This document shows, piece by piece, positions 54,658 to 63,759 of a DNA stretch of 64,000 bases; the stretch's first letter is position 1; each line of letters begins with the position of its first letter. Source of the DNA: Aeromonas sobria. Lineage in GTDB: Bacteria; Pseudomonadota; Gammaproteobacteria; Enterobacterales; Aeromonadaceae. The notes beneath the pieces were generated by a model, which saw nothing but the letters and a program-made list of their open reading frames with translations, searched no databases and was not told the origin of the DNA. The stretch is taken from contig NZ_CDBW01000013.1 in assembly GCF_000820145.1 (NCBI RefSeq), positions 122,509 through 186,508 on the forward strand, in the 5' to 3' direction. Both the position numbers and the translations under genes were made by a program.

Positions 54658-55944
54658 ATGCAGTTCCATGGAGAGGCTATCAAGCCCTGGCAGATCTGGA
54701 CTCGTCGTCCGCTCTGGCTCAAGACCCTGATCGGCATGTTGCTGGGGGTCGGCCTCGGGGTCGGCATTGAAGAGCAAGCCTTGCTGCTCAAGCCCATTGG
54801 CGTGTTGTTCGTCAACACTATCCAGATGCTGATGGTGCCCCTCATCTTCTGCTCGGTCATCGCTGGCCTCACCTCGCTGCTCAAGGGCAAGGCCCTGGAT
54901 CGTATCGGCATCAAGGCCATCTGCCTCTACTTCTGCTCCACCGCCATCGCCATTTGCATTGGCCTGATGATGGGCTGGCTGCTGGAACCGGGCGTGGGCG
55001 CCGACATGGGCCCCTATCTGCGGCCCGGAGCGATGCTGGAGTCACCCTCGCTAGCCAACGTGCTCGGCTACCTGGTGCCAAGCAATCCGGTGCAAGCGAT
55101 GGTGGATGGAAAAATTCTGCAGGTGATCGTCTTTGCGGTTGCGCTGGCGGTGGCCCTCAACGCCTGTGGTCGTCGTGGCCGTCCTGCCATTCTCTTTTTC
55201 ACCTCGCTGGCCGAGGGGATGTTCAAACTGACCCAGATGGTGATGGCGCTCGCGCCCTACGGAGTCTGCGCCCTGATGGCCTGGATGACCAGCAAGTACG
55301 GCCTCGAGCTGCTGCTGCCGCTGCTCAAGGTGATCGGCGCTGTCTACCTCGGTTGCCTGCTGCACGTGCTCGGCGTTTACAGCACCCTATTGCTCCTGCT
55401 GGCACGGCTCAATCCGCTGCACTACTTCAAGAGCATCGTCGATGCCCAGGCAGTGGCCTTCACCAGCAGCTCCAGCAACAACACCCTGCCCATCACTCTG
55501 GCCTGCGCCGAGCAGCGGCTGGGAGTCTCACCCACTATTACCGCCAAGGTGCTGCCCATCGGTGCCACCATCAATATGGATGGCACCGCCCTCTATCAGG
55601 GAGTCACCGCGCTGTTCGTGGCACAGGCGTTCGGGGTAGATCTACACATGGTCGATTACCTGACCATCATCAGCATCGCCACCCTGGCCAGTATCGGCAC
55701 GGCAGGCACCCCGGGCACCGGGCTAATGCTGCTGACCCTGACCCTGACGGCGGTGGGTTTGCCGCTGGAAGGAGTGGCGCTGATTGCAGGTATTGACCGG
55801 ATCCTCGACATGGCGCGCACTACGGTCAATGTATCGGGGGATATTCTGGTATCTGTGCTGATCGCCCGCAGCGAGAACGAGCTGGATCTGACGACCTACC
55901 ATGATGCCAGCGCAGGGGAAGATATCGAGTTCCCGCTGCGCTAG
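54658..55944 (+). CDS. Dicarboxylate/amino acid:cation symporter (DAACS)
   Basis: A 428-aa transporter of the glutamate/aspartate/dicarboxylate family with about eight helices and two hairpins. Signatures include the serine-rich loop TSSSSNNTLP (about residue 270), NMDGTALYQGV (about 307) and GTAGTPGTGL, where Na+ and substrate bind. It imports C4-dicarboxylates or acidic/neutral amino acids with Na+ or H+; the subtype cannot be assigned. Confidence 0.9.
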   Translation: MQFHGEAIKPWQIWTRRPLWLKTLIGMLLGVGLGVGIEEQALLLKPIGVLFVNTIQMLMVPLIFCSVIAGLTSLLKGKALDRIGIKAICLYFCSTAIAICIGLMMGWLLEPGVGADMGPYLRPGAMLESPSLANVLGYLVPSNPVQAMVDGKILQVIVFAVALAVALNACGRRGRPAILFFTSLAEGMFKLTQMVMALAPYGVCALMAWMTSKYGLELLLPLLKVIGAVYLGCLLHVLGVYSTLLLLLARLNPLHYFKSIVDAQAVAFTSSSSNNTLPITLACAEQRLGVSPTITAKVLPIGATINMDGTALYQGVTALFVAQAFGVDLHMVDYLTIISIATLASIGTAGTPGTGLMLLTLTLTAVGLPLEGVALIAGIDRILDMARTTVNVSGDILVSVLIARSENELDLTTYHDASAGEDIEFPLR

Positions 55945-55955
55945 CGGAAGAGAGA

Positions 55956-56270
55956 TCAGCTGTCGTGGGGATCGTGATGACAGCGCCAGCAGACCTCAAA
56001 GTTGGCGCCATTCTCCTCCCCGCACTGGCCACAGAGCCAGCCATTACCCTGGCGCTGCTGGTAACGCTCGATGACCCGCCCCGCCTTGCTGCGGTCTTCG
56101 CCACGCACCAGCAGGGTCACCTGCAGCATGTCTACCGGCAGGTCTCCCAGGGCGCCAAACAGTCCATCGCCATTGAGCCGCACCACCACCCCTTCCGCCT
56201 CCAGTGCCCCTTTCAGGGCGTGGGCCTCCAGAGTATGAGAAGCGCGATAAAGATTGATCCAGTTATCCAT
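55956..56270 (-). CDS. DUF2007 protein with zinc ribbon
   Basis: A 104-aa protein with an N-terminal DUF2007 (signal-transducing, PII-like) domain (WINLYRASHTLEAHALKGALEAEG) and a C-terminal zinc ribbon from CGQCGEEN to CWRC (residues about 80-97). The fusion is common in proteobacteria; function unknown. It lies 9 bp from the LysR gene but both read minus and may be cotranscribed. Confidence 0.8.
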   Translation of the reverse strand: MDNWINLYRASHTLEAHALKGALEAEGVVVRLNGDGLFGALGDLPVDMLQVTLLVRGEDRSKAGRVIERYQQRQGNGWLCGQCGEENGANFEVCWRCHHDPHDS

Positions 56271-56279
56271 AGCTCCCCC

Positions 56280-57182
56280 TTACAACAACTTGTCGATGCC
56301 AAACTCGGCACTATTTTCCATCATGAAATCGATAAATACCCGCAGCTTGCGCGGCATCAGCCGCCGTTCCGGAAACAGCAGGTAAATCGGCACCCTGGGC
56401 TGCTGCCAGTCCGGCAGCAAGATCACCAGTTCGCCACTGGCCAGCTCTTCCTGACAAAGCATAGCGGGTAGTGAAGCCAAGCCGATCCCCGCCTTCGCTG
56501 CCTCTCGGGCACAGGTAATATTATTGACCCGAAAACGGGATGGGGGGTCAACCAGCACCTCTTTGCCATCCCGCTCGAAACACCAGTGAGAAGCGAGAAA
56601 GCCACTGCTCACCGTCACCCGCTCATGGTCGGTTAAATCCTCTGGCCGGGTAATGGCCGGACTACGCGCCAGATAGTCAGGACTGGCACACAGCAGCCGA
56701 CCCGTGCTCCAGAGTCGCCGCGCCGCCAGATTGGAGTCGCTCATGTCACCGACCCGCACCACCGCATCCAGCCCTTCGCTGATGGGATCGATCACCCGGT
56801 TGGTCAACTCCAGCTCTACCTGCAAGCCGGGATAGACCTGCAAAAATTTGGCGACCATACGCCCGATCACCAACTGCCCCGTCTCGATGGGCACTGCCAG
56901 CTTGAGGGTGCCGGTCACCTCCTGCTGGCTGGCGCTCAACATCAGCTCCGCCTCGGTCAGGGCATCGACCGCCTTGCTGCAGTGCAGATAGTATTTCTCC
57001 CCCTCCTCGGTCAGGGTGAGCTGACGGGTAGAACGATAGAGCAGACGTACCCCGAGCCGCTGCTCCAGTTCGGCGATACGGCGACTCACCATCGCCTTGG
57101 TCATCCCCAACTCCTGAGCGGCGGCGGTAAACGAACCTTTGTCGACAATACGCACCAGAATTAAGGCTGCATTGAGATCCAT
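56280..57182 (-). CDS. LysR-type regulator, probable regulator of the adjacent efflux pump
   Basis: A 300-aa LysR protein of the large AaeR/DmlR-like subgroup: MDLNAALILVRIVDKGSFTAAAQELGMTKAMVSRRIAELE is its HTH region. It is divergent from the emrAB-type genes with 97 bp between starts, the standard geometry for a regulator and its target. ATG at 57182 was preferred to an upstream GTG at 57218. Confidence 0.85.
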   Translation of the reverse strand: MDLNAALILVRIVDKGSFTAAAQELGMTKAMVSRRIAELEQRLGVRLLYRSTRQLTLTEEGEKYYLHCSKAVDALTEAELMLSASQQEVTGTLKLAVPIETGQLVIGRMVAKFLQVYPGLQVELELTNRVIDPISEGLDAVVRVGDMSDSNLAARRLWSTGRLLCASPDYLARSPAITRPEDLTDHERVTVSSGFLASHWCFERDGKEVLVDPPSRFRVNNITCAREAAKAGIGLASLPAMLCQEELASGELVILLPDWQQPRVPIYLLFPERRLMPRKLRVFIDFMMENSAEFGIDKLL

Positions 57183-57279
57183 TGTTGCACCAGTGAAACT
57201 GTATATCTCGTGAACCAATACTAATCGAAACAGTCAGCCAGTGTTAGCCTGCCCGCCTTACGTTCAGGAATCCCGCCAA

Positions 57280-58332
57280 ATGCGTCAACACCAAAAAATT
57301 CCCCTGCTGGCCGCCATGATACTGGTGCTGATCGGTCTGCTGTTCGCCGGTTACTGGTATCTGCACGGCCGCTATTTCGAAAGTACCGACAACGCCTATC
57401 TGCAAAGTGAAGTGACCGGGATCCGATCCAAACTGCCGGGCTATATCAGCGAAGTACTGGTCACCGATAACCAGCCGGTCAAAGCAGACCAGCTGATCGC
57501 CCGTCTTGATGACCGCGAATACAAGAACAAGGTGGCAGAGGCCGAAGCCAATCTGCAACTCAATCAGGCCACCGCCGAGAATCTGGCCGCCACCCGCACC
57601 CAGCAGCTGAGCCTGATCCAGCAAGCGGAGGCCAAAGTCGCCTCCGCCAGTGCCGAGCAACTGCGTGCCCACCAGCAAGTGAACCGGATCAGCCAGCTCA
57701 ACCAGCGTCACTACAGCTCGCAAGACAGTCTGGACGAGGTGCGGGCCGGTCTGCAGGTCAATCTGGCACAGGAGCAAGAGGCCAGAGCCGCCCTGCAGGC
57801 CGCCCGCGAGCGACTGCTGGTACTGGATGCCGAACGCAAACAGAATCTGGCCAGGCTGGCCCTGAGCGAAGCACAACTGGAAGAGGCGAGGCTGGAGCTG
57901 ACTTACACCGAACTGCGGGCACCAGCCGATGGCATCATCGGCAAGCGCAGCTTGCGGGAGGGGCTCTATGTCCAGTCCGGCATGCAGGTCGCCAGTCTGG
58001 TACCGCTACAACAGGTATGGGTCGAGGCCAACTTCAAGGAGACCCAGCTCGCCCACATGCTGCCGGGCCAGAAGGTCGAAGTGGTATTGGATGCCTACCC
58101 TGATCAGCCGGTCGAGGGGATTATCGACAGCCTCTCCCCCGCCACTGGCGCCAAGTTCGCCCTGCTGCCACCGGAGAACGCCACCGGCAACTTCACCAAA
58201 ATCGTCCAGCGGGTACCGGTCAAGATCCGCATCCCCGAGCCGGGTTCACTGGCAGGCAAACTGCTACCGGGCCTCTCCAGCGAAGTGATCGTGGATACCC
58301 GCACTCCTGAAGCCGTGGTTGCCGCCAACTGA
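57280..58332 (+). CDS. EmrA/HlyD-type membrane fusion protein
   Basis: A protein of about 350 aa with one N-terminal helix (about residues 10-28), a biotinyl-lipoyl half-motif near STDNAYLQSE, a long coiled-coil hairpin (about 95-200) and a beta-barrel part. This is the periplasmic adaptor of a tripartite drug efflux pump. ATG at 57280 follows AGGAATCC. Its TGA overlaps the ATG of the MFS gene. Confidence 0.9.
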   Translation: MRQHQKIPLLAAMILVLIGLLFAGYWYLHGRYFESTDNAYLQSEVTGIRSKLPGYISEVLVTDNQPVKADQLIARLDDREYKNKVAEAEANLQLNQATAENLAATRTQQLSLIQQAEAKVASASAEQLRAHQQVNRISQLNQRHYSSQDSLDEVRAGLQVNLAQEQEARAALQAARERLLVLDAERKQNLARLALSEAQLEEARLELTYTELRAPADGIIGKRSLREGLYVQSGMQVASLVPLQQVWVEANFKETQLAHMLPGQKVEVVLDAYPDQPVEGIIDSLSPATGAKFALLPPENATGNFTKIVQRVPVKIRIPEPGSLAGKLLPGLSSEVIVDTRTPEAVVAAN

Positions 58333-59885
58333 TGGAACCCATTCCACGTCGCAACTGGATCGCGGTCATGGGGGGCCTTATCGGCGCCTTCATGGCCATT
58401 CTCGATATCCAGATCACCAACGCCTCCCTGAAAGATATTCAGGGGGCGCTATCAGCTACCCTCAGCGAAAGCTCCTGGATCTCCACCTCCTATCTGGTGG
58501 CAGAGATGATCGCCATCCCCCTCAGTGGCTGGCTGAGCCGAGGGCTGAGCGTGCGCCGTTACCTGCTGTGGACTACCGGCGCCTTTATTATCGCCTCCGT
58601 GCTCTGCTCGTTCAGCTGGAACCTCACCAGCATGATCATCTTCCGGGCGCTGCAAGGCTTCACCGGTGGCGCGCTGATCCCGATGGCCTTCTCCCTCATT
58701 GTTACCCTGCTGCCACTGCATAAACGAGCCACCGGCATGGCGCTGTTCGGCCTCTGTGCTACCTTCGCCCCCGCCATCGGCCCTACCCTAGGTGGCTGGC
58801 TCACCGAACAGATATCGTGGCACTACATCTTTTATATGAATGTACCGCCGGGACTGCTGGTGATGGCGATGCTGGCCTACGGGCTGGACAAGAAACCGGT
58901 GGACTGGGCAGTGATCAGGCAGGTCGATCTGATCGGCATCGTCACCATGGCACTCGGTCTCGGCTTGCTGGAGGTGGTTCTGGAGGAGGGCAACCGGGAG
59001 GACTGGTTCGGCTCGAGTTTCATCGTACGACTGGCGATCATCTCCGCGGTGGCACTGGTGTTTTTTGTCATCAGCCAGCTGATGCGGCGGCACCCGCTGG
59101 TCAATCTGCGGCTGCTGCACAACCCGCGCTTCGCGCTGGCCTGCTTCGCCTATCTGATCCTCGGGATGGCGTTGATGGGCTCCATCTATGTGCTGCCGCT
59201 CTACATGACCCAGATCCACAACTACAACGCGCTGGAAATCGGCGAGGTACTGATGTGGATGGGGCTACCGCAACTATTGGTGCTGCCGCTGGTACCCAGG
59301 CTGACCCACAAGATAGACCCGCGCTATCTGGTGAGCTTCGGCTTTCTGATCTTCGCCGTCAGCTGCTTTATGAACGTCAATATGAGTGCTGACTATGCCG
59401 GGCCACAGTTAATACAAGCGTTGATCGTACGGGCACTGGGACAACCCTTCATCATGGTGCCGCTCTCCCTGGTAGCGACCGCTAGCCTGACCCACGACGA
59501 GATCCCCTCCTCCTCGACCCTGCTCAACGTGCTGCGCAACCTCGGTGGTGCGTTCGGTATCGCCATCATCGCGACCCTGCTCGATAACGATACTCGCACT
59601 CATGTGGTGCAGATCAGCAGCACCCTCGCCGCCAGCAGTATCGAGGGGCAGAGCTATCTGCTGCAGCTGGCCCAGAGCATGATGGATCAGGGCTCAGGCC
59701 CGGAGATCGCCCAGCAGCAGGCACAAGCCATGCTGACCAATACCATCAACCGGGAAGCAGCCATCATGGCCTACAATCAGGTGTTCTACATCATGGGGAT
59801 CTTTCTGCTGATCGCCAGCGCCCTGATGCTGCTGCTCAAATCCCCCGCCCCACGGGCGGCGGATGCAGAACCGCTAGAGGCTTGA
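58332..59885 (+). CDS. EmrB/QacA-type MFS efflux transporter (DHA2)
   Basis: A 517-aa, 14-helix drug:H+ antiporter. DHA2 signatures are LDIQITNASLKDIQGAL (motif D1-like, about residues 20-36) and GFTGGALIPMAFS (about 110). With the upstream adaptor and an outer-membrane factor encoded elsewhere it would expel hydrophobic toxic compounds. A terminator follows at 59908-59931. Confidence 0.92.
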   Translation: MEPIPRRNWIAVMGGLIGAFMAILDIQITNASLKDIQGALSATLSESSWISTSYLVAEMIAIPLSGWLSRGLSVRRYLLWTTGAFIIASVLCSFSWNLTSMIIFRALQGFTGGALIPMAFSLIVTLLPLHKRATGMALFGLCATFAPAIGPTLGGWLTEQISWHYIFYMNVPPGLLVMAMLAYGLDKKPVDWAVIRQVDLIGIVTMALGLGLLEVVLEEGNREDWFGSSFIVRLAIISAVALVFFVISQLMRRHPLVNLRLLHNPRFALACFAYLILGMALMGSIYVLPLYMTQIHNYNALEIGEVLMWMGLPQLLVLPLVPRLTHKIDPRYLVSFGFLIFAVSCFMNVNMSADYAGPQLIQALIVRALGQPFIMVPLSLVATASLTHDEIPSSSTLLNVLRNLGGAFGIAIIATLLDNDTRTHVVQISSTLAASSIEGQSYLLQLAQSMMDQGSGPEIAQQQAQAMLTNTINREAAIMAYNQVFYIMGIFLLIASALMLLLKSPAPRAADAEPLEA

Positions 59886-59907
59886 AAAACAGCCGGGGCA
59901 TAAAACG

Positions 59908-59931
59908 AAAAACGGGCAAACGCCCGTTTTT
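59908..59931 (+). terminator. Terminator of the efflux operon
   Basis: AAAAACGGGC-aaac-GCCCGTTTTT; the A and T tracts make it usable in both directions, also ending the convergent yhhN transcript. Confidence 0.9.
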
Positions 59932-59964
59932 CTTTATCTGTTACCTGCACTCAACCGCCGGGCG

Positions 59965-60591
59965 TTAGCCCGCCAGTGACCCCGCAATCAGGAATTGCGC
60001 CGCGAAGTAACTGCTCATGACCCAGGCGCGGGCGTGGGGAAAGGGGCGGCGGAAACGATCAAGCGCCAGCATGCAGTCGGAGAAGAGGAACATAAGGGCA
60101 CCGACCAGCGCTGCCGCAGAACCTGCGGTGAGAGAGGCGTGCCAGGCACCGGCTGCAACCCAAGCCATACCGATGATCACCAGCATGTAGCAGAAGACCG
60201 GGATCCGCATCTCCCCCAGCTTGCCCCATAAGATGCCAAACACCATGCCTGCGACTAGTAACAGCAGCAAGCCATCGACCAACTTGAGCACCAGCGGCCC
60301 CTGGGCAAAGCCGACGATATAGCAGAGGTGCGCGACAAAAAATGCGGCCAGTCCCTGAATAAAGCGATCAGTTGGCAGCATCAGCAATACATCTCCCGCT
60401 AACGAGAGGCAGAGACCGAGCAAGATCCAGGCGTGAGAACCGTCGTGGTCATAACTCTGATAACCGAACGCCAGTGCAATGATCAGCAGCATGGTCAGCG
60501 GCTTGCTGATATAAAACTGGCGACTATCTGAACCGTAGGCAGCACGGATATGCCACCAACCGGAAGCGATGATCAAGAAACTCAATAACAT
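59965..60591 (-). CDS. YhhN-family lysoplasmalogenase homologue
   Basis: A 208-aa integral membrane protein with eight predicted helices and the YhhN/TMEM86 stretch SKPLTMLLIIALAF plus conserved acidic residues in SLAGDVLLMLP and FLFSDCMLALDRF. Animal relatives hydrolyse the vinyl ether of lysoplasmalogens; the bacterial substrate is not established. Confidence 0.83.
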   Translation of the reverse strand: MLLSFLIIASGWWHIRAAYGSDSRQFYISKPLTMLLIIALAFGYQSYDHDGSHAWILLGLCLSLAGDVLLMLPTDRFIQGLAAFFVAHLCYIVGFAQGPLVLKLVDGLLLLLVAGMVFGILWGKLGEMRIPVFCYMLVIIGMAWVAAGAWHASLTAGSAAALVGALMFLFSDCMLALDRFRRPFPHARAWVMSSYFAAQFLIAGSLAG

Positions 60592-60766
60592 GCCCTGCTC
60601 CTCACCTGTTGCTCGCAGTCATACGGCAACCGTTTTTATCATGGTGCAGGGTAACAAATTCCTTGCTGCAGTGGCAGAGGTGCTTATCAAATGGGCAGAC
60701 TAAGCCTAAAGTCTAATTGCCCCCTCGTGTGGTTCAGGGCATAAGAGACGGGTCTGGAGGATCACC

Positions 60767-60919
60767 ATGGAAGAAGCTATGAAAAACTATCTGCCCGCCA
60801 TCGACATCATGATGTGCCATCTGGGGATCAGCTTTGAGCAAGCCTGCGAACAGTTGGGTCTCAGCCAGCAGGAGCAACAGGCACTGGATCAGTTGCAACA
60901 GCAGAGCCAAGCCAACTAG
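60767..60919 (+). CDS. Small orphan protein (50 aa) with tandemly repeated tail
   Basis: ATG at 60767 is preceded by TCTGGAGG at ideal spacing, and the frame of 50 codons ends at TAG 60919. The product has a helical, Gln-rich C-terminus (LSQQEQQALDQLQQQSQAN) and two cysteines; residues 22-40 resemble a helix-turn-helix (SFEQACEQLGLSQQEQQAL). No family recognised. The last 38 codons, plus 14 bp downstream, are repeated twice more after the stop. Confidence 0.72.
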   Translation: MEEAMKNYLPAIDIMMCHLGISFEQACEQLGLSQQEQQALDQLQQQSQAN

Positions 60920-61184
60920 CCCTCCCGTTATTGGACATCATGATGTGCCATCTGGGGATCAGCTTTGAACAGGCCTGCGAACAGTTGGGTCTCAGCCAGC
61001 AGGAGCAACAGGCACTGGATCAGTTGCAACAGCAGAGCCAAGCCAACTAGCCCTCCCGTTATTGGACATCATGATGTGCCATTTGGGGATCAGCTTTGAG
61101 CAGGCCTGCGAACAGCTGGGTCTCAGCCAGCAGGAGCAACAGGCACTGGATCAGTTGCAGCAACAGCAGAGCCAAGCCAACTAG
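60803..61184 (+). repeat. Three 131-bp tandem copies of the small gene's 3' part
   Basis: Units begin at 60803 (within the gene), 60934 and 61065; each contains the same 38-codon tail with its TAG, and the third ends at 61184. They are nearly identical: a few substitutions (CAA/CAG, CTG/TTG) and a 3-bp CAG insertion in the third. Copies 2 and 3 contain in-frame ATGATG but no ribosome site. Period 131 is not a multiple of three because of the spacer CCTCCCGTTATTG. Confidence 0.92.
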
Positions 61185-61204
61185 CCCGTTCAAACACGCA
61201 TACC

Positions 61205-61238
61205 AAAGAGAAGACCGCCAGCTGGCGGTCTTCTCTTT
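61205..61238. terminator. Bidirectional terminator (34-bp perfect palindrome)
   Basis: AAAGAGAAGACCGCCAG followed directly by its reverse complement. It lies between the tail repeats and the convergent desaturase gene and can serve both. Confidence 0.88.
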
Positions 61239-61265
61239 TCGTCTGTGTGATACCAGAAAAGCGCA

Positions 61266-62384
61266 TCATGCAATGCCTGCCAGCAGGCGACTCCAGTTGC
61301 GTTTACCAGCGATAAAGCTGTCCCGCAGGGCTCGGTACTCCAGTTGCAGTTTGAGGCTGTCATAGCGCGCCAATGCCTTGCGCTTGCGCAACTCCAGCAG
61401 CCGTTTGCGACTGGCGTAGTAGTGTTGCAATTGCTCACTCAGTTTGTCGTACTCCTCCTGCAGCAGCGCCTGCCACAGCTCGCGATCTTCCTGCTTGCGC
61501 AATCTGGCTTGCGCCCGCTTCAGCTGCATCTGCAGCCGGGCCTGCTCGATACGCTCCTCCGGCGAGGATCTGAGGTCCCCCGCCAGACCGCACCATGAGG
61601 CAAGCCGGATCAGCCACTTGGTCGGATCGAACTGCCACCAGTGAATGCCGTTGCGGTAGTCATTCTCGAACAGGTGGTGAAAGTTGTGGTACCCCTCGCC
61701 AAAAGTGAAAAAGGCCAAGATGCCGTTGTCGCGAGCGGTATTGCGGTCGGTATAGGGCTGACTGCCCCAGATATGGGCCAGCGAATTGATAAAGAAGGTG
61801 GTGTGGTGAGTCATCACCATCCGCAGCACGCCCGCCAACAGCAGCATGCCTAGCAGGTCCCCGTGGATCAGGCCAAACAGCAGCGGCAGGCCCAGATTGG
61901 TCACCAGCACCAGCGCCAGATAGTGGCGATGCTGAAACGCGACCACAGGGTTGTTCTGCAGATCCCGCACATTGCTGTAATCGCCGTAGCGCTCTCCCTG
62001 ATGCTCCCGCAACATCCAGCCGATGTGGGAATACCAGAAGCCGCGCCCCGCGCTGTAGGGGTCTTTTTCGTTGTCATCCACATGACGATGGTGACGGCGG
62101 TGATCAGCTGACCAGTGCAGGGCCGAATTCTGCAATGCCAACGCACCGCCGATGGCAAACAACCACTGCAAAGCGGGGTGCGCCTTATAGGCCTTATGCG
62201 ACCAGAGCCGGTGATAGCCTGCGGTGATGGAGAGACCACTCAGGCAAAACAACAACAGGAAACTGGCCCACTGCCAGAGATCGTAACCGTGGCTCACGCC
62301 GTACCAGGGCACGACAATCAGCGCCACTATCCCGGAGAGGGAGAACAGCAGGGTATTGGTCAAAATTATTGGGGGTCTGGCCAT
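61266..62384 (-). CDS. Acyl-CoA delta-9 fatty acid desaturase
   Basis: A 372-aa membrane di-iron desaturase with four helices and the three histidine boxes HRLWSH (about residue 56), HRRHH (about 93) and HNFHH (about 230). It inserts a cis double bond into saturated acyl chains under aerobic conditions. After about residue 265 there is a 100-residue charged coiled-coil tail not needed for the catalytic fold. ATG at 62384 follows AAAGGATG. It is divergent from fabR, suggesting control by that repressor. Confidence 0.9.
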   Translation of the reverse strand: MARPPIILTNTLLFSLSGIVALIVVPWYGVSHGYDLWQWASFLLLFCLSGLSITAGYHRLWSHKAYKAHPALQWLFAIGGALALQNSALHWSADHRRHHRHVDDNEKDPYSAGRGFWYSHIGWMLREHQGERYGDYSNVRDLQNNPVVAFQHRHYLALVLVTNLGLPLLFGLIHGDLLGMLLLAGVLRMVMTHHTTFFINSLAHIWGSQPYTDRNTARDNGILAFFTFGEGYHNFHHLFENDYRNGIHWWQFDPTKWLIRLASWCGLAGDLRSSPEERIEQARLQMQLKRAQARLRKQEDRELWQALLQEEYDKLSEQLQHYYASRKRLLELRKRKALARYDSLKLQLEYRALRDSFIAGKRNWSRLLAGIA

Positions 62385-62532
62385 CTCATTGCATCCTTTC
62401 AGCGAACAGCTGTTAGCCATTTTCTATGGTGATTTCCTCACGGTCAATGGTAAAAAAGTAGGATACAAACCTGACCCCTGAGGCGCCTTCGGGTTATCAT
62501 TTGGCCTCAATAAGCTGAAGGTGACTGATTTC

Positions 62533-63153
62533 GTGGGTATTCGCGCTCAACAAAAAGAAAAAACCCGGCGTACATTGATCGACGCTGCATTCAGCCAACT
62601 GTGCGCCAATCGGAGTTTCTCCAATCTCAGCCTGCGGGAAGTCGCTCGTGAAGCGGGTATAGCCCCCACCTCTTTCTATCGCCACTTTCGCGACATGGAG
62701 GAGCTGGGCCTGACCCTGGTTGACGAAGGTGGCCTCACCCTGCGCCAACTGATGCGCCAGGCACGCCAGCGCATTGCCGGCGGCGGCAGTGTCATCAGCA
62801 CCTCGGTGCAGACCTTTATGGAGTTCGTCGAGAACAACCCCAACATCTTCCGACTGCTGCTGCGGGAACGCTCCGGCACCTCGGCCGCATTTCGTCAGGC
62901 GGTGGCGCGCGAGATCCAGCACTTCATCGCCGAGCTGACCGACTATCTGGAAGCCACCACCGAAGCGCCACGGGAAGATGCCTACATCCAGGCCGAAGCC
63001 ATGGTCACCATCGTATTCAGTGCCGGTGCCGATGCGCTCGACATGACCAGCGAAGAGTGTCGGGCACTCTCCGACCGCACCATTAGCCAACTGCGGATGA
63101 TCGCCATGGGCGCCGAGGTGCAAAACCAGAAGCGCCGTGAACCTCACCCATGA
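62533..63153 (+). CDS. fabR: Unsaturated fatty acid biosynthesis repressor FabR
   Basis: A 206-aa TetR-family repressor very close to E. coli FabR: N-terminus [43 protein letters not shown] (about residues 34-54). It senses acyl-ACP/CoA saturation and represses unsaturated fatty acid genes. GTG at 62533 gives the FabR-like start and has GAAGGTGA upstream; GTG at 62521 is an alternative. Confidence 0.93.
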   Translation: MGIRAQQKEKTRRTLIDAAFSQLCANRSFSNLSLREVAREAGIAPTSFYRHFRDMEELGLTLVDEGGLTLRQLMRQARQRIAGGGSVISTSVQTFMEFVENNPNIFRLLLRERSGTSAAFRQAVAREIQHFIAELTDYLEATTEAPREDAYIQAEAMVTIVFSAGADALDMTSEECRALSDRTISQLRMIAMGAEVQNQKRREPHP

Positions 63154-63172
63154 CCACAGGATGGAGAACGAC

Positions 63173-63538
63173 ATGCCTGAACAGCTTATGATCCCGAAAA
63201 AACCGCTCGCCATGGCCATGCTGATTGGTATTTGTGGCGATGCCTCTCTGGCCGTGCTGACCAATTCAGTCGTGCCCTTCTCCTTCTTCCCGCTGATTGC
63301 CCTCTGGCTGGCGGCCTATCAGCTGTTCCAGCACTATCGCCATGAACCCATGGTGGGCAACACCCCCATCTGCACCCTGCTCTGCTTCTTTATCGGTGCC
63401 TTCGGCCACTCCGCGCTGCTCAAGGTGCAATACCCGGAACTCGGCAGCAACTTCTTCTCCCTGATCATGATGCTGCTGCTACTGGCAGCCCTCTCCATCA
63501 AGCTGGGCCTGAGCATTGGTAGCAAAGTGAAGCCCTGA
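63173..63538 (+). CDS. yijD: YijD-family inner-membrane protein (DUF1422)
   Basis: A protein of about 121 aa with four predicted helices, directly after fabR as in E. coli fabR-yijD. Function unknown. ATG at 63173 follows GGATGGAG; ATG at 63161 is possible. Confidence 0.87.
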   Translation: MPEQLMIPKKPLAMAMLIGICGDASLAVLTNSVVPFSFFPLIALWLAAYQLFQHYRHEPMVGNTPICTLLCFFIGAFGHSALLKVQYPELGSNFFSLIMMLLLLAALSIKLGLSIGSKVKP

Positions 63539-63584
63539 TAAATCGACCAAGTGATGGCAATCATCTGATAGATAAAGAAAAAAT

Positions 63585-63609
63585 GCCTTCCCAGCGGGAA
63601 GGCCTTTTT
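63585..63609 (+). terminator. Terminator after yijD
   Basis: GCCTTCCC-agc-GGGAAGGC followed by CTTTTT; it is preceded by AAAAAA so it may work in both directions. Confidence 0.92.
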
Positions 63610-63630
63610 GTTTACGCTGTACCTGATTAA

Positions 63631-63759
63631 TACGCCACGCCCGGCAATCGCGGCATGGTCAACCTCACCAAGCAGCTGGGCTTCAAGATCGACGTCCAGA
63701 TGGAGGATGGGGTGGTCAATATGGCACTTCCCTGTAGCCAGCAGGCGACAGAAGTCTGA
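63631..63759 (+). pseudogene. Orphan 3' tail of a GNAT acetyltransferase (Pat/YfiQ-like)
   Basis: 42 codons and a TGA with no start codon or ribosome site, preceded by an in-frame TAA. The peptide contains GNRGMVNLTKQLGFKIDV, the last helix-strand of GNAT domains, closest by eye to the C-terminus of the protein lysine acetyltransferase Pat/YfiQ. Nothing of the remaining gene is present. It may be a deletion remnant or a displaced tail like those after mshG and chaA. Confidence 0.65.

Noticed and set aside
60934..61184. Repeat copies 2 and 3 as separate small genes (both contain ATGATG)
   Set aside because: No Shine-Dalgarno in front; the preceding bases are CCCTCCCGTTATTGGACATC. They are better described as displaced tails.
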